Below, in pieces: positions 39,291 to 49,526 of a stretch of DNA of 64,000 bases. The stretch spans positions 1 to 64,000 of the forward strand of contig NZ_LQPC01000029.1 of NCBI RefSeq assembly GCF_002101705.1, read 5' to 3'. The position numbers and the translations under genes were made by a program. The notes below the pieces were generated by a model, which worked only from the letters and a program-made list of their open reading frames with translations, was not told the origin of the DNA and did not search any database. Origin of the DNA: Mycolicibacterium iranicum. GTDB lineage: Bacteria > Actinomycetota > Actinomycetes > Mycobacteriales > Mycobacteriaceae. How positions within the stretch are numbered: the first letter of the stretch is position 1; the number at the start of each line of letters is the position of its first letter.

Positions 39291-40400
39291 TCACCCCGGT
39301 CCGAGTGCCTGCCCGAGGTCGTTGAGCAGGTCGTCGGTGTCCTCGATGCCCATCGAGATCCGGGCGAATCCGGGCGCGACGGGGTCGCCCCACCGGGCTC
39401 GCCGGTCCACGGAGGTGTGAATGCCGCCGAAGCTGGTCGAGGCGACCAGCAGCTCGCTGCGGCGAACGAGGTCGTGGACCGCGGCCGCATCGGCGAGCTC
39501 GACAGAGACGATGCCACCGAAGCGGCGCATCTGGGCTGCGGCCACGGCATGAGACGGATCCTCGGGCAGACCCGGGTACCGGACCGCCCGCACGGCGGGA
39601 TGAGAGCGCAGCATGAGGGCCGCGGCGGCGGCGTTCTGACATTGCCGCTCAAGCCGGAGCCCGGCAGTACCGAGGCTGCGCAACACCAGCCACGCCTCGA
39701 ATGCACCGAGGATGGGCCCGGCGAGTAGTCGCTCCCGTTCCACGCGGTCCATCAGTTCCGCATGGCTGCCCGCGACGTAACCGGCCAGCAGATCGCTGTG
39801 TCCGGACAGCGCCTTGGTGGCACTGGCCACGACCAGGTCGGCGCCCAGCGACAAGGGTTGCTGCCCCAGCGGGGACGCGGTGGTGTTGTCGACGACCAGA
39901 AGCGTGCGCTGTGATCGGCAGATCATTGCGAGCCGATGGAGGTCCACCACGTCCAGCGACGGATTGGACGGGGTCTCGGCCAGCACCACATCCGCGCCGC
40001 GGGCCGCATCGCACATCTCGTCGCACCGCGCCTCCGCGACGGTGACACCGCGACCGGCCAGGAATTCACCGGCGTAGGCGCGCACCTGGTAGTAGCCGTC
40101 GGCGGGAACGACGAGAGTGTGCCCGGGCAGGGCGACCACCCGCAGAACGGCAGTCAGCGCGGCCATTCCGGATCCGAAAGTCAGCGCGGCAGAAGCACCT
40201 TCGAGCTGAGCCAGCGCGGCCTCCAATTGCCGCCATGTGGGGTTGGACCTGCGGCCGTAGCTGTCGAGGCCGTCATCCTCATCGGGGGGAAGATGGTAGG
40301 CGGAGGCCGGTACGGGCGGAGGCGAGACAGGCCCGCCCGGAATGGGTTCGGACGAAACGGCTTTGACGCTGCGCGTGGAATCACCGTAGGTGCCCGCCAT
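39291..40400 (-). CDS. PLP-dependent Cys/Met-metabolism family enzyme (cystathionine gamma-lyase/synthase type)
   Basis: Fold type I PLP enzyme, 369 aa, of the trans-sulfuration family. The pattern is clear: SYGRRSNPTWRQLEAALAQLEG at the N-terminus, FGSGMAALTAVLR, ETPSNPSLDVVDL, VVDNTTASPLGQQPLSLGAD with the PLP Asp, and the Schiff-base Lys in SATKALSGHSDLLAGYV. Lyase, synthase and related activities cannot be separated by eye. Its position between gpsA (3 bp away) and ddl is unusual, and I recall no such gene there in M. tuberculosis. The start codon is the first of the frame (ATG at 40400, MAGTYGDSTRSVKAVSS), which matches the family N-terminus. Confidence 0.88.
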   Translation of the reverse strand: MAGTYGDSTRSVKAVSSEPIPGGPVSPPPVPASAYHLPPDEDDGLDSYGRRSNPTWRQLEAALAQLEGASAALTFGSGMAALTAVLRVVALPGHTLVVPADGYYQVRAYAGEFLAGRGVTVAEARCDEMCDAARGADVVLAETPSNPSLDVVDLHRLAMICRSQRTLLVVDNTTASPLGQQPLSLGADLVVASATKALSGHSDLLAGYVAGSHAELMDRVERERLLAGPILGAFEAWLVLRSLGTAGLRLERQCQNAAAAALMLRSHPAVRAVRYPGLPEDPSHAVAAAQMRRFGGIVSVELADAAAVHDLVRRSELLVASTSFGGIHTSVDRRARWGDPVAPGFARISMGIEDTDDLLNDLGQALGPG

Positions 40401-40403
40401 ATA

Positions 40404-41399
40404 TCACTCCGGCTTGGTCGAGCGGCCCAGGAGCAGGGCCACTGCCTCGTCGACCGACAAACCCCTGTGACACACGCGATGCACTGCTTCGGTCAGTGGC
40501 ATCTCTACGTCGTAGCTCGACGCCAGCGCCAACACCGATCGACACGAGGTGACCCCTTCGGCCACATGCCCGCCGGTCGCATCGAGGGCCGCCTGCATCG
40601 TTCCGCCCTTGCCCAACCGTTCGCCGAAGGACCGGTTCCGGGAATGCGGTGAGGTGCAGGTTGCGACCAAGTCCCCGATTCCGGCGAGTCCGGCCAACGT
40701 GGCGGGCTTGGCTCCCAAAGCAATTCCCAGCCTCATGATTTCCGCCAGCCCCCTGGTGATGATCGCGGCGGCGGTGTTCTCCCCCAGCCCGACGCCGGCG
40801 GCCATGCCGCTTGCGAGCGCGATCACGTTCTTGCAGGCGCCGCCGACTTCGGCGCCGATGACGTCTGCGTTGGTGTAGGGCCGGAAGTAACCGGTGGCCA
40901 GCGCGCGCTGCAGCGCCACCGCGCGACCGGAGTCGCTGCAGGCGACGACGGTGGCTGCGGGCTGTTCTTGACCGATCTCACTGGCCAGATTGGGGCCGGT
41001 GACCACTGCTATCCGGGCCGGGTCGGCACCGGTGACCTGCGCGATGACCTGGCTCATCCGCATCAGGGAGTCCAGTTCGATGCCTTTGGCAAGGCTCACC
41101 AGCGTGGTGTCGGGGCCGATGTGGCCCTTCCACTGCTCCAGGTTCGCCCGAAGCGTCTGAGACGGGACCGCGAGCAGCACCGTGCATGCGTCCGACAGCG
41201 CTTCGGCGTAGTCGCTGGTGGCGCGGATCGATTCCGGCAGCGCAACGCCCAGGTAGTTCGCATTGCGATGAGATGCGTTGATCTCGTCGGCGAGTTCGGG
41301 TCGCCGAACCCACAGCGTGACGTTGTTACCGGCGTCCGCCAACACTTTGGCCAACGCTGTGCCCCACGCTCCGGCACCCATCACCGCCGCCTCAACCAC
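40404..41399 (-). CDS. gpsA: NAD(P)-dependent glycerol-3-phosphate dehydrogenase
   Basis: Makes sn-glycerol 3-phosphate for phospholipid synthesis from dihydroxyacetone phosphate. The Rossmann motif [19 protein letters not shown] is at the N-terminus. Catalytic Lys segments include LAKGIE and [16 protein letters not shown], and the C-terminal domain is typical. I choose the GTG at 41399 (331 aa, [13 protein letters not shown]), because the longer frame adds 29 residues without family similarity and crosses into the divergent fbiD promoter region. Counterpart of gpdA2 (Rv2982c). Confidence 0.94.
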   Translation of the reverse strand: MVEAAVMGAGAWGTALAKVLADAGNNVTLWVRRPELADEINASHRNANYLGVALPESIRATSDYAEALSDACTVLLAVPSQTLRANLEQWKGHIGPDTTLVSLAKGIELDSLMRMSQVIAQVTGADPARIAVVTGPNLASEIGQEQPAATVVACSDSGRAVALQRALATGYFRPYTNADVIGAEVGGACKNVIALASGMAAGVGLGENTAAAIITRGLAEIMRLGIALGAKPATLAGLAGIGDLVATCTSPHSRNRSFGERLGKGGTMQAALDATGGHVAEGVTSCRSVLALASSYDVEMPLTEAVHRVCHRGLSVDEAVALLLGRSTKPE

Positions 41400-41422
41400 G
41401 ACTTCAGCGTAGCCGGGAATAA

Positions 41423-42100
<678 letters not shown>

Positions 42101-42163
42101 ATTCGCTTACCGCTTGCCTGACTCGGTGGCATGAGCACCAGCGGATAAGGAATCATCGGACGC

Positions 42164-44344
42164 ATGACCGAAGCCCAGACCCGACCTGATCAGACGGAGT
42201 CGTCAGAAGCCGCGAGCGCGCCGACGACGGGATCTGCGGATTCGGCGCCGGAAGCGCCCCCGGCCGCGACGTCCCCCGCCGTCGAGAACCCGCTTCCCGA
42301 AAAGCGCTATCTCAACCGCGAGCTGAGTTGGCTGGACTTCAACGCCCGCGTCCTCGCGCTCGCCGCCGACCCCTCGCTGCCGCTGCTGGAGCGCGCGAAG
42401 TTCCTGGCAATCTTTGCGTCCAACCTCGACGAGTTCTACATGGTCCGCGTCGCCGGCCTCAAGCGGCGTGACGAGATGGGGCTTTCCGTTCGTTCGGCGG
42501 ACGGCTTGTCTCCGCGCGAACAGCTCCGCCGGATCAGCGAGCGCACACAGCAGATCGCCAGCAGGCACGCCACAGTGTTCCTCGATTCGGTGCGCCCCGC
42601 ACTGGCCGACGAAGGCATCATCATCGTCACGTGGGCCGAACTCGACGACGCAGAACGCGGGCGGCTGTCGACCTATTTCCACGAGCAGGTCTTCCCGGTT
42701 CTGACGCCGCTGGCCGTCGACCCAGCACACCCCTTCCCGTTCGTGAGCGGCCTGAGCCTCAATCTCGCCATCACCGTCAAACATCCCGATGACGGCGGTC
42801 AGCATTTCGCGCGAATCAAGGTGCCCGACAACGTCGACCGGTTCGTCGAACTCAGCGCACGCGACGCCTCCCCGGGTGTGGTCCGGTTCCTCCCGATGGA
42901 GGAGTTGATCGCCGCGTTCCTGCCGGTGCTGTTCCCCGGCCTGGAAATCGTGGAGCACCACGCCTTCCGGATCACCCGTAACGCCGACTTCGAGGTCGAG
43001 GAGGACCGCGACGAGGATCTGCTGCAGGCGCTCGAGCGCGAGCTGGCCCGCAGGCGTTTCGGTTCGCCGGTGCGGCTCGAAGTCTCCAACGACATGACCG
43101 AGAGCATGCTCGAGCTGCTGCTGCGCGAACTCGATGTCGCGCCCGGCGACGTCATCGAAGTGCCGGGACTACTGGACCTCTCGTCGCTGTGGCAGATCTA
43201 CGGCGTGGATCGACCGGCGCTCAAGGATCCGCCCTTCGTGCCCGCGACCCCTTCGGCGTTCGGCGAGCGAGAGACCCCCAAAAGCATCTTTGCGGCGCTG
43301 CGCGACGGCGACGTCCTGGTTCACCACCCCTACGACTCCTTCTCCACGACAGTGCAGCGCTTCATCGAGCAGGCCGCGGCCGATCCCAATGTGCTGGCGA
43401 TCAAGCAGACGCTCTACCGCACCTCGGGCGATTCGCCGATCGTCAACGCCCTCATCGATGCTGCCGAGGCGGGCAAGCAGGTGGTGGCGCTCGTCGAGAT
43501 CAAGGCGCGATTCGATGAACAGGCCAACATCAAGTGGGCGCGTGCGCTGGAACAGGCGGGCGTGCACGTGGTTTACGGCCTGATCGGATTGAAGACACAT
43601 TGCAAGACATGTCTTGTGGTGCGGCGCGAAGGTTCGACGATCCGGCGGTACTGCCACATCGGCACCGGCAACTACAACCCGAAAACCGCGCGGCTCTATG
43701 AAGATGTCGGCCTGCTCACTGCCGCCCCCGACATCGGCGCGGACCTCACCGATCTCTTCAATTCGCTGACCGGGTACTCCCGCAAGGAGTCCTACCGCAA
43801 CCTGCTGGTCGCGCCGTACGGCGTCCGTCGCGGCATCATCGAACGGATCGAACGCGAGATCGCCGCGACCCGGGACGGCGCGGACGGCCGGATTCGTTTG
43901 AAGGCCAACGCTTTGGTCGACGAGCAGGTCATCGATGCGCTCTACCGCGCGTCCCAGGCCGGCGTGCGCGTCGAGGTCGTGGTCCGCGGCATCTGCGCGC
44001 TACTCCCGGGAGATCCGGCCTTCTCCGAGAACATCGTGGTCCGGTCGATCCTCGGCCGATTTCTTGAGCATTCACGGATCATTCATTTCCGTGCCATCGA
44101 CGAATACTGGATCGGCAGCGCCGACATGATGCATCGTAATCTCGACCGGCGCGTGGAAGTGATGGCGCAGGTTAAGGATCCACGATTGACCGCAGAACTG
44201 AATGACATCTTCGATTCGGCGGTCGATCCCAGCACCCGTTGCTGGGAACTTAGCCCCGACGGCCACTGGACGGCGCGCCCCCAGGAGGGACACACCGTGC
44301 GTGATCACCAGATGTCGCTGATGGAACGCCACCGGCATCACTGA
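42164..44344 (+). CDS. ppk: polyphosphate kinase PPK1
   Basis: Membrane-associated kinase that polymerises ATP gamma-phosphate into polyphosphate. The 726-aa protein begins with about 45 Ala/Ser/Pro-rich residues not conserved in the family. The PPK N domain follows with [19 protein letters not shown], then the head domain. The catalytic domain has [21 protein letters not shown] and the His autophosphorylation region [16 protein letters not shown]. The second phospholipase-D-like half contains [24 protein letters not shown]. It is followed by mutT1, as in M. tuberculosis (Rv2984-Rv2985). The start ATG at 42164 fits, with no strong Shine-Dalgarno visible. Confidence 0.96.
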   Translation: MTEAQTRPDQTESSEAASAPTTGSADSAPEAPPAATSPAVENPLPEKRYLNRELSWLDFNARVLALAADPSLPLLERAKFLAIFASNLDEFYMVRVAGLKRRDEMGLSVRSADGLSPREQLRRISERTQQIASRHATVFLDSVRPALADEGIIIVTWAELDDAERGRLSTYFHEQVFPVLTPLAVDPAHPFPFVSGLSLNLAITVKHPDDGGQHFARIKVPDNVDRFVELSARDASPGVVRFLPMEELIAAFLPVLFPGLEIVEHHAFRITRNADFEVEEDRDEDLLQALERELARRRFGSPVRLEVSNDMTESMLELLLRELDVAPGDVIEVPGLLDLSSLWQIYGVDRPALKDPPFVPATPSAFGERETPKSIFAALRDGDVLVHHPYDSFSTTVQRFIEQAAADPNVLAIKQTLYRTSGDSPIVNALIDAAEAGKQVVALVEIKARFDEQANIKWARALEQAGVHVVYGLIGLKTHCKTCLVVRREGSTIRRYCHIGTGNYNPKTARLYEDVGLLTAAPDIGADLTDLFNSLTGYSRKESYRNLLVAPYGVRRGIIERIEREIAATRDGADGRIRLKANALVDEQVIDALYRASQAGVRVEVVVRGICALLPGDPAFSENIVVRSILGRFLEHSRIIHFRAIDEYWIGSADMMHRNLDRRVEVMAQVKDPRLTAELNDIFDSAVDPSTRCWELSPDGHWTARPQEGHTVRDHQMSLMERHRHH

Positions 44345-44420
44345 CCGCGGCGATGCGCCACGGGGCCAGGATTGAGAGCCCGCGGATCTTCTGGACCCCC
44401 GTAGACACGCAGGAGTTGAG

Positions 44421-44456
44421 GTGCCGAAGGAGAAAGACCGGATGCAGCTGTGGTGA
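44421..44456 (+). CDS. possible 11-codon leader ORF coupled to mutT1
   Basis: A mini-ORF ([11 protein letters not shown]) starts at GTG 44421 with AGGAG five bases upstream. An internal AAGGAG precedes its in-frame ATG at 44442. Its TGA overlaps the second GTG codon of mutT1. MutT1 has no site of its own at normal distance, so this may drive coupled re-initiation. Alternatively it is the true MutT1 N-terminus disconnected by a single-base change. Confidence 0.35.
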   Translation: MPKEKDRMQLW

Positions 44457-45352
44457 AGAAGTCTCCGATCCTGGCCGCCGGCGCGGTCCTGTGGCGTCCG
44501 CAGGACGGCACGGGCGAACCAGAGGTCGCGATCATTCATCGTCCACGCTATGACGACTGGTCTCTGCCCAAGGGCAAGCTCGACGACGGCGAGACCGAGG
44601 CCGTCGCGGCCGTCCGGGAAATCGAGGAGGAGACCGGATTTCGGTCACACCTCGGTCGGCGGCTGCCCTCGGTCGCGTATCCGGTCGACAACGGCGTCAA
44701 GAGGGTGCGGTACTGGGCGGCTCGCGTTGTCGGCGGAGAATTCTCCGCCAACGACGAAGTCGACGAACTCAAATGGCTCCCGCCGAAGCAGGCGATGTCC
44801 GAGCTGATCTACCCTCACGACCGCAAGGTCCTCCGCCGATTCCTCAAGCTTCCCGCCGAGAGCCGAACAGTTCTCATCGTTCGGCACGGCACCGCGGGTG
44901 ACAAAAAGAGGTATCGCGGTGACGACCGAAAACGGCCGCTGGACAAGCGCGGCCGCGCCCAGGCCGAGTCACTGGTCGGTCAGCTGCTCGCCTTCGGCGC
45001 CAGGGACTTGTTCGCGGCCGATCGAACGCGCTGCCATCAGACCTTGGAGCCGCTCGCCGAGGAACTGGGCGCCACGATCCACAACGAGCCGACGCTGACG
45101 GAGGAGGCTTACGCCGAGGACCGCAAGGCCGCGCGCCAGCGGATTCTCGAGATTGCCGACACCGCGCAGATGCCGGTGATCTGTACTCAGGGAAAGGTGA
45201 TTCCGGACCTGATCGACTGGTGGTGCGAACGAGACGGGGTGCGGCCGGACAAGTCCCGCAACCGCAAAGGCAGCACCTGGGTGATGTCACTGGCCGGTGG
45301 CAAGTTGCTCGCCGCCGACCACATCGACAGCCCGCTACCGCCGAAGAAGTGA
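44450..45352 (+). CDS. mutT1: MutT1: Nudix hydrolase fused to a histidine phosphatase domain
   Basis: Two-domain nucleotide-pool sanitation enzyme of 300 aa. The N-terminal Nudix domain (about residues 5-135) has the box [27 protein letters not shown] core (G23x5 REVxEExGx). The C-terminal histidine phosphatase domain begins [20 protein letters not shown] with the RHG motif. In mycobacteria the enzyme hydrolyses 8-oxo-dGTP products and Ap4A-type dinucleotides. The GTG at 44450 lacks a close ribosome-binding site, and the best sites point to an overlapping 11-codon frame just upstream. It follows ppk and converges on hupB across a strong hairpin. Confidence 0.93.
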   Translation: MVKKSPILAAGAVLWRPQDGTGEPEVAIIHRPRYDDWSLPKGKLDDGETEAVAAVREIEEETGFRSHLGRRLPSVAYPVDNGVKRVRYWAARVVGGEFSANDEVDELKWLPPKQAMSELIYPHDRKVLRRFLKLPAESRTVLIVRHGTAGDKKRYRGDDRKRPLDKRGRAQAESLVGQLLAFGARDLFAADRTRCHQTLEPLAEELGATIHNEPTLTEEAYAEDRKAARQRILEIADTAQMPVICTQGKVIPDLIDWWCERDGVRPDKSRNRKGSTWVMSLAGGKLLAADHIDSPLPPKK

Positions 45353-45389
45353 CGCCGCAATTGAATTCAAGTTAGGGCCACGCCCACAC

Positions 45390-45423
45390 GAAAACGCCGC
45401 GGATCTCTGGGGATCCGCGGCGT
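45390..45423 (-). terminator. terminator between mutT1 and hupB
   Basis: A perfect 12-bp stem (45394-45405 with 45412-45423) around a 6-nt loop is followed by TTTT when read on the minus strand, giving an intrinsic terminator for hupB. As the genes converge it may also stop mutT1 transcription. Confidence 0.8.
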
Positions 45424-45439
45424 AATCGTTGGAGCGTGA

Positions 45440-46093
45440 CTACTTGCGTCCGCGCTTGGCCGGAGCCTTCTTGGCGGACGCCTTCTTGGCGGGCGCAGCC
45501 TTCTTGGCGGGAGCCTTGGTCGCGGCCTTCTTGGCCGGAGCCTTCTTGGCGGGCGCAGCCTTCTTGGCAGCAGGCGCCTTCTTGGCCGGAGCCTTCTTGG
45601 CAGCGGGTGCCTTCTTGGCGGGAGCGGCCTTCTTCACTGCGGCCTTCTTGGCCGGAGCCTTGGTCGCAGCCTTCTTGGCAGCAGGTGCCTTCTTGGCGGG
45701 AGCGGCCTTCTTCACTGCGGCCTTCTTGGCCGGAGCCTTCTTGGCAGCTGCCTTGCGGGCGGTGCTCGCCGCGGCGACGCCGCGCTTGACTGCGGGGCCG
45801 TCGGCCGGAAGCTTCTGCGCGCCAGCCACAACGGCCTTGAACTGAGCGCCGGGGCGGAATGCCGGAACGGAGGTGGGCTTAACCTTCACCGTTTCGCCAG
45901 TGCGCGGATTGCGGGCCACACGGGCCGCGCGGCGACGCTGCTCGAAAACACCGAAGCCGGTGATGGTGACGCTCTCACCCTTGTGCACCGCGCGGACGAT
46001 GGTGTCAACGACGTTCTCCACCGCGGCGGTCGCTTGCCGACGATCCGAGCCCAATTTCTCCGTGAGTACGTCGATGAGCTCTGCTTTATTCAT
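45440..46093 (-). CDS. hupB: DNA-binding protein HU with lysine-rich tail (HupB/Hlp)
   Basis: Nucleoid-associated protein of 217 aa. Residues 1-90 are a canonical HU domain ([41 protein letters not shown]). Residues 100-217 form a histone-H1-like tail of [12 protein letters not shown] repeats, which is typical of actinobacteria and modified by acetylation and methylation in relatives. The ATG at 46093 has GGAGG six bases upstream, and an in-frame GTG 16 codons earlier is unlikely to be used. The tail is encoded by imperfect short repeats, so its length may vary between strains. Upstream lies a 200-bp spacer to leuD with a GGCCC-AAGGA-GGGCC hairpin but no gene. Confidence 0.96.
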   Translation of the reverse strand: MNKAELIDVLTEKLGSDRRQATAAVENVVDTIVRAVHKGESVTITGFGVFEQRRRAARVARNPRTGETVKVKPTSVPAFRPGAQFKAVVAGAQKLPADGPAVKRGVAAASTARKAAAKKAPAKKAAVKKAAPAKKAPAAKKAATKAPAKKAAVKKAAPAKKAPAAKKAPAKKAPAAKKAAPAKKAPAKKAATKAPAKKAAPAKKASAKKAPAKRGRK

Positions 46094-46294
46094 GCAAAAC
46101 CTCCGAAACCAGTGGCCCTCCTTGGGCCGACTAGTGCACACGGTAAACCTTTTGCCTGCTGATTTCCAAGAGCCACGCGCAATTTCAGGCCCGCACAGCG
46201 AATATTTTTCAATCCGGTTGGCCCCCTTACCCTCCTGGGAGAGCCCGCGAAAAGGGGGTTACAGGCGCGGGATTTCAGAGATTTCGACCGCGAA

Positions 46295-46888
46295 TCACGC
46301 GGGCAGAGTGCGCGGTTTCCACCGCGGCCGACGACCCTCGAATTCTTCAATCTCAGGGAGTTTCCGCAGCGTAAGGCCTATATCGTCGAGCCCTTCGAGG
46401 AGGCGCCACGCGGTGTAGTCGTCAATCGTGAACGGCACCATCATGGTTCCGGCGGTGATCGACCGATCTTGAAGATTTACAGTGATTTCCGTCCCGGGGT
46501 GCTGCTCGATCAGCTTCCACAACAATTCCACATCATCTTGTGAAACTTCGGCCGCCAGCAGACCGGCCTTGCCGGCGTTGCCCCGGAAGATATCGGCGAA
46601 TCGGGGCGAGATCACTACCCGGAATCCGAAGTCCATCAGTGCCCAGACCGCATGCTCGCGTGACGACCCGGTGCCGAAATCAGCCCCGGCGACCAAGACC
46701 GAGCCCTTGTCGAAGGGCGCCAGATTGAGGACGAAAGACGGATCGGTGCGCCACGCGGCGAACAGCCCGTCCTCGAATCCCGTTCGTGTGACCCGCTTCA
46801 GGTACACCGCCGGGATGATCTGATCAGTGTCGACGTTCGATCGGCGCAGGGGCACGCCGATCCCGGTGTGGGTGCGGAAGGCTTCCAT
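46295..46888 (-). CDS. leuD: 3-isopropylmalate dehydratase small subunit
   Basis: Small (swivel) subunit of isopropylmalate isomerase in leucine synthesis, 197 aa. The hallmark [14 protein letters not shown] and the [17 protein letters not shown] substrate-recognition loop are present. It begins 21 bp after leuC with an AGGAG site, forming the leuC-leuD operon with the large subunit. Confidence 0.96.
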   Translation of the reverse strand: MEAFRTHTGIGVPLRRSNVDTDQIIPAVYLKRVTRTGFEDGLFAAWRTDPSFVLNLAPFDKGSVLVAGADFGTGSSREHAVWALMDFGFRVVISPRFADIFRGNAGKAGLLAAEVSQDDVELLWKLIEQHPGTEITVNLQDRSITAGTMMVPFTIDDYTAWRLLEGLDDIGLTLRKLPEIEEFEGRRPRWKPRTLPA

Positions 46889-46909
46889 ATCTGCAATCTC
46901 CTGTCGGGT

Positions 46910-48352
46910 TCAGTGGCTTGTCTCGGCGAGGTCGGCCGGCGATGCGAGCCTGCCGCGGACGGCGGTGGCGGCGGCGACTGCCGGTGACACCAAATGCGTA
47001 CGACCACCCTTGCCTTGCCTGCCCTCGAAATTGCGGTTGGACGTCGATGCGCAACGCTGCCCAGGAGAGAGCTGGTCGGGGTTCATTCCGAGACACATCG
47101 AGCAGCCGGCCTGACGCCATTCCGCTCCTGCGGCAGTGAAGATCTCACCGAGGCCCTCAGATTCGGCCTGCGCGCGCACCCGCATCGATCCGGGGACAAC
47201 AAGCATCCGCACGCCTTCGGCGACCTTGCGGCCGCGCAGCACATCGGCGACGACACGCAGATCCTCGATCCGGCCGTTGGTGCATGAGCCGACGAACACC
47301 GTGTCGACCGAAACATCACGCATCGGGGTGCCGGCGCGAAGGTCCATGTAGGTCAATGCCTTTTCGGCGGCAAGCCGCTCAGCCTCGTCGAAGATCAGCT
47401 CCGGGTCGGGCACGGAGCCCGACAGCGGCACGCCCTGGCCGGGGTTGGTTCCCCAGGTGACGAAGGGGCTCAGCGTCGAGGCGTCGATGTAGACCTCGGT
47501 GTCGAAGGTGGCTCCCTCGTCGGTGCGGAGTTGACGCCAGGCCTCGACAGCGGCGTCCCAATCTGCGCCCTGCGGTGCGTGCGGACGCCCTTTGAGGAAC
47601 TCGAACGTCGTCTCGTCGGGAGCGACCATGCCGGCTCGCGCCCCGGCCTCGATGCTCATGTTGCAGACCGTCATCCGACCTTCCATCGACAGCGATTCGA
47701 TGGCGCTGCCGCGGTATTCGATGACGTGTCCCTGCCCGCCACCGGTTCCGATCTTCGCGATGACGGCGAGGATGATGTCCTTGGCGCTGACGCCGGGCGG
47801 AAGTTCACCGTCCACGTTGACGGCCATCGTCTTGAAGGGTTTGAGCGGCAGCGTCTGGGTGGCCATCACGTGTTCGACCTCAGATGTGCCGATGCCCATG
47901 GCGATCGACCCGAAGGCGCCGTGCGTCGAGGTATGGCTGTCGCCACAGACTATGGTCATCCCCGGCTGGGTCAACCCCAGCTGCGGCCCGATGATGTGGA
48001 CGATGCCCTGCTCGGTGTCGCCCATCGGGTGCAGTCTGATGCCGAATTCCTCACAGTTGCGGCGCAGTGTCTCCACCTGCGTGCGCGAGACGGGGTCTGC
48101 GATCGGCTGGTCGATGTCGATCGTCGGCACGTTGTGGTCCTCGGTGGCGATCGTCAGGTCGGGCCTGCGCACCGTCCGTCCGGCCAATCGCAATCCGTCG
48201 AAAGCCTGCGGGCTGGTGACCTCGTGGACGAGATGGAGGTCGATGTAGATCAGGTCGGGCTGGCGCGCGGCGCCCTCACCGGTTCCGGGGACGACGACGT
48301 GGTCGTCCCAGACTTTCTCGGCAAGAGTGCGGGGCTTGTTCGCGATGGCCAT
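46910..48352 (-). CDS. leuC: 3-isopropylmalate dehydratase large subunit
   Basis: Aconitase-family [4Fe-4S] subunit, 480 aa, converting 2- to 3-isopropylmalate with LeuD. The ligand cysteine regions [11 protein letters not shown] and [13 protein letters not shown] are visible, with [26 protein letters not shown] upstream in the chain. The ATG at 48352 lies within the -35 area of the divergent ndgR promoter. The proposed leuC promoter sits inside the first codons of ndgR, and an inverted repeat covers the intergenic DNA, so control by NdgR is likely. Confidence 0.96.
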   Translation of the reverse strand: MAIANKPRTLAEKVWDDHVVVPGTGEGAARQPDLIYIDLHLVHEVTSPQAFDGLRLAGRTVRRPDLTIATEDHNVPTIDIDQPIADPVSRTQVETLRRNCEEFGIRLHPMGDTEQGIVHIIGPQLGLTQPGMTIVCGDSHTSTHGAFGSIAMGIGTSEVEHVMATQTLPLKPFKTMAVNVDGELPPGVSAKDIILAVIAKIGTGGGQGHVIEYRGSAIESLSMEGRMTVCNMSIEAGARAGMVAPDETTFEFLKGRPHAPQGADWDAAVEAWRQLRTDEGATFDTEVYIDASTLSPFVTWGTNPGQGVPLSGSVPDPELIFDEAERLAAEKALTYMDLRAGTPMRDVSVDTVFVGSCTNGRIEDLRVVADVLRGRKVAEGVRMLVVPGSMRVRAQAESEGLGEIFTAAGAEWRQAGCSMCLGMNPDQLSPGQRCASTSNRNFEGRQGKGGRTHLVSPAVAAATAVRGRLASPADLAETSH

Positions 48353-48353
48353 C

Positions 48354-48396
48354 TTGACTATCTCACAATCTGGGAAGCTAGTATCTCCTTGTGAGA
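48354..48396 (+). promoter_or_regulatory. ndgR promoter (leaderless) with overlapping inverted-repeat operator
   Basis: TTGACT (48354-48359), a 19-bp spacer and TAGTAT (48379-48384) place the transcription start at or next to the ndgR GTG at 48391, so the mRNA is probably leaderless. The inverted repeat TCTCACAA (48361-48368) and TTGTGAGA (48389-48396) brackets the -10 box and overlaps the start codon. This is a plausible binding site for the IclR-type regulator itself. Confidence 0.55.
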
Positions 48397-49092
48397 CAGG
48401 ATAGCGGCATCGGCGTTCTGGACAAAGCGGTCACCGTGTTGCATGCGGTAGCCGAGTCCCCATGCGGGCTGGCTGATCTCTGCGAACGGACGGGCCTGCC
48501 GCGGGCCACGGCGCACCGCCTGGCGGTAGGGCTCGAGGTGCATCGGTTTCTGGCCAGGGAGGCCGACGGGCAGTGGCGCCTCGGCCCGGCGCTCACCGAA
48601 CTGGCCGGACAAGTCAACGATCCGCTGCTGTCGGCCGGCACTGTGGTGCTGCCCCGCCTGCGCGAACTGACGGGCGAGAGCGTGCAGCTCTACCGCAGGG
48701 AAGGCACCACGCGCATCTGCATCGCGGCACTGGAACCCCCTGCCGGACTTCGCGATACGGTTCCCGTCGGCACTCGCCTGCCGATGACGGCAGGATCAGG
48801 GGCCAAGGTTCTGCTCGCCTATGCCGACGCGGCCACCCAACAGGCAGTGCTCCCCGGCGCCTCGTTCACCGACCGCACGCTCGCCGAGGTTCGCAAGCGC
48901 GGCTGGGCCCAGAGCGCCGCCGAACGCGAGCCGGGCGTGGCCAGCGTCTCCGCTCCGGTGCGCGACGGCAGGGGTTCGGTGATCGCCGCGGTGTCGGTGT
49001 CCGGGCCGATCGACCGAATGGGCCGGCGGCCCGGAGCGCGCTGGGCCGCCGACCTCGTCGCGGCCGCCGACGCGCTGACGCGCCGGCTCTGA
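48391..49092 (+). CDS. ndgR: IclR-family regulator of leucine biosynthesis (NdgR/LtbR)
   Basis: IclR-type transcription factor of 233 aa. The N-terminal winged helix-turn-helix (residues 5-60) contains [28 protein letters not shown]. The C-terminal effector domain has [40 protein letters not shown] and ISVSGP-like [10 protein letters not shown]. Divergent placement next to leuCD is conserved in actinobacteria, where NdgR (Streptomyces) and LtbR (Corynebacterium) control leucine genes. The start GTG coincides with the predicted transcription start, implying a leaderless message. Confidence 0.9.
   Translation: MRQDSGIGVLDKAVTVLHAVAESPCGLADLCERTGLPRATAHRLAVGLEVHRFLAREADGQWRLGPALTELAGQVNDPLLSAGTVVLPRLRELTGESVQLYRREGTTRICIAALEPPAGLRDTVPVGTRLPMTAGSGAKVLLAYADAATQQAVLPGASFTDRTLAEVRKRGWAQSAAEREPGVASVSAPVRDGRGSVIAAVSVSGPIDRMGRRPGARWAADLVAAADALTRRL
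48398..48425 (-). promoter_or_regulatory. leuC-leuD promoter inside the 5' end of ndgR
   Basis: On the minus strand TTGTCC (48420-48425), a 16-bp spacer and TATCCT (48398-48403) form a good promoter. The expected start near 48391 gives a leader of about 39 bases crossing the inverted repeat shared with ndgR. Confidence 0.5.
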
Positions 49093-49131
49093 GACCCGGC
49101 CAGGGCACCGTCGCCGCTCGGCCCGTGACGA

Positions 49132-49166
49132 CAAAAAAACTCCGGGCCCTCGGTGAGGCCCGGAGT
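49132..49166 (-). terminator. intrinsic terminator after tRNA-Glu
   Basis: A perfect 10-bp stem (49139-49148 with 49157-49166) is followed on the minus strand by seven T residues (49133-49139). It lies seven bases after the 3' end of tRNA-Glu. Confidence 0.9.
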
Positions 49167-49173
49167 CTGGTTG

Positions 49174-49246
49174 TACCCCCGATGGGATTCGAACCCACGC
49201 TACCGCCGTGAGAGGGCGGCGTCCTAGGCCGCTAGACGACGGGGGC
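49174..49246 (-). tRNA. tRNA-Glu (CUC)
   Basis: A 73-nt cloverleaf on the minus strand beginning GCCCCCGTCGTCTAGC. The anticodon loop CTCTCAC gives CUC, reading GAG. The T-arm is GTGGGTTCGAATCCCAT, and the 3' CCA is not encoded. It follows tRNA-Gln and ends just before a terminator. Confidence 0.95.
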
Positions 49247-49308
49247 TAGAACTACTTTCCGGTTGGTCAGCATAGCTCAGGCACGAATGCTGACCTAATC
49301 GCTGCCGT

Positions 49309-49383
49309 TGGCTGGGGTACCAGGACTCGAACCTAGAATGGCTGAACCAGAATCAGCTGTGTTGCCAATTACACCATACCCCA
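49309..49383 (-). tRNA. tRNA-Gln (CUG)
   Basis: A 72-nt cloverleaf plus an encoded CCA on the minus strand, beginning TGGGGTATGGTGTAATTGG. The anticodon loop TTCTGGT gives CUG, reading CAG. The gene lies downstream of gltX, whose enzyme in mycobacteria charges both tRNA-Glu and tRNA-Gln. The spacer to tRNA-Glu is 62 bp. Confidence 0.95.
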
Positions 49384-49526
49384 TTGGCTGCCTGTAACCG
49401 CTGGTCACAAGCCGTTTTTCGGCCCTGCTCGCCTCAGCTCGATCGTCTCGAGCCGGTGCGAACTTACTCGCGAGCCGACGAGCAGACTACCAAAGATTTC
49501 GGGCTGCTTTTTCCACGGCTGCCCTC

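Noticed and set aside
45440..45770. Regular short repeats that could suggest a CRISPR array or minisatellite
   Set aside because: They are in frame and encode the [12 protein letters not shown] tail of HupB. Units are irregular with no unique spacers.
46094..46294. GGCCC-AAGGA-GGGCC hairpin and AAGGAGG upstream of hupB as a second start site
   Set aside because: No start codon follows that ribosome-binding-like sequence at a suitable distance. The GGAGG at 46099-46103 (minus strand) explains the ATG at 46093.
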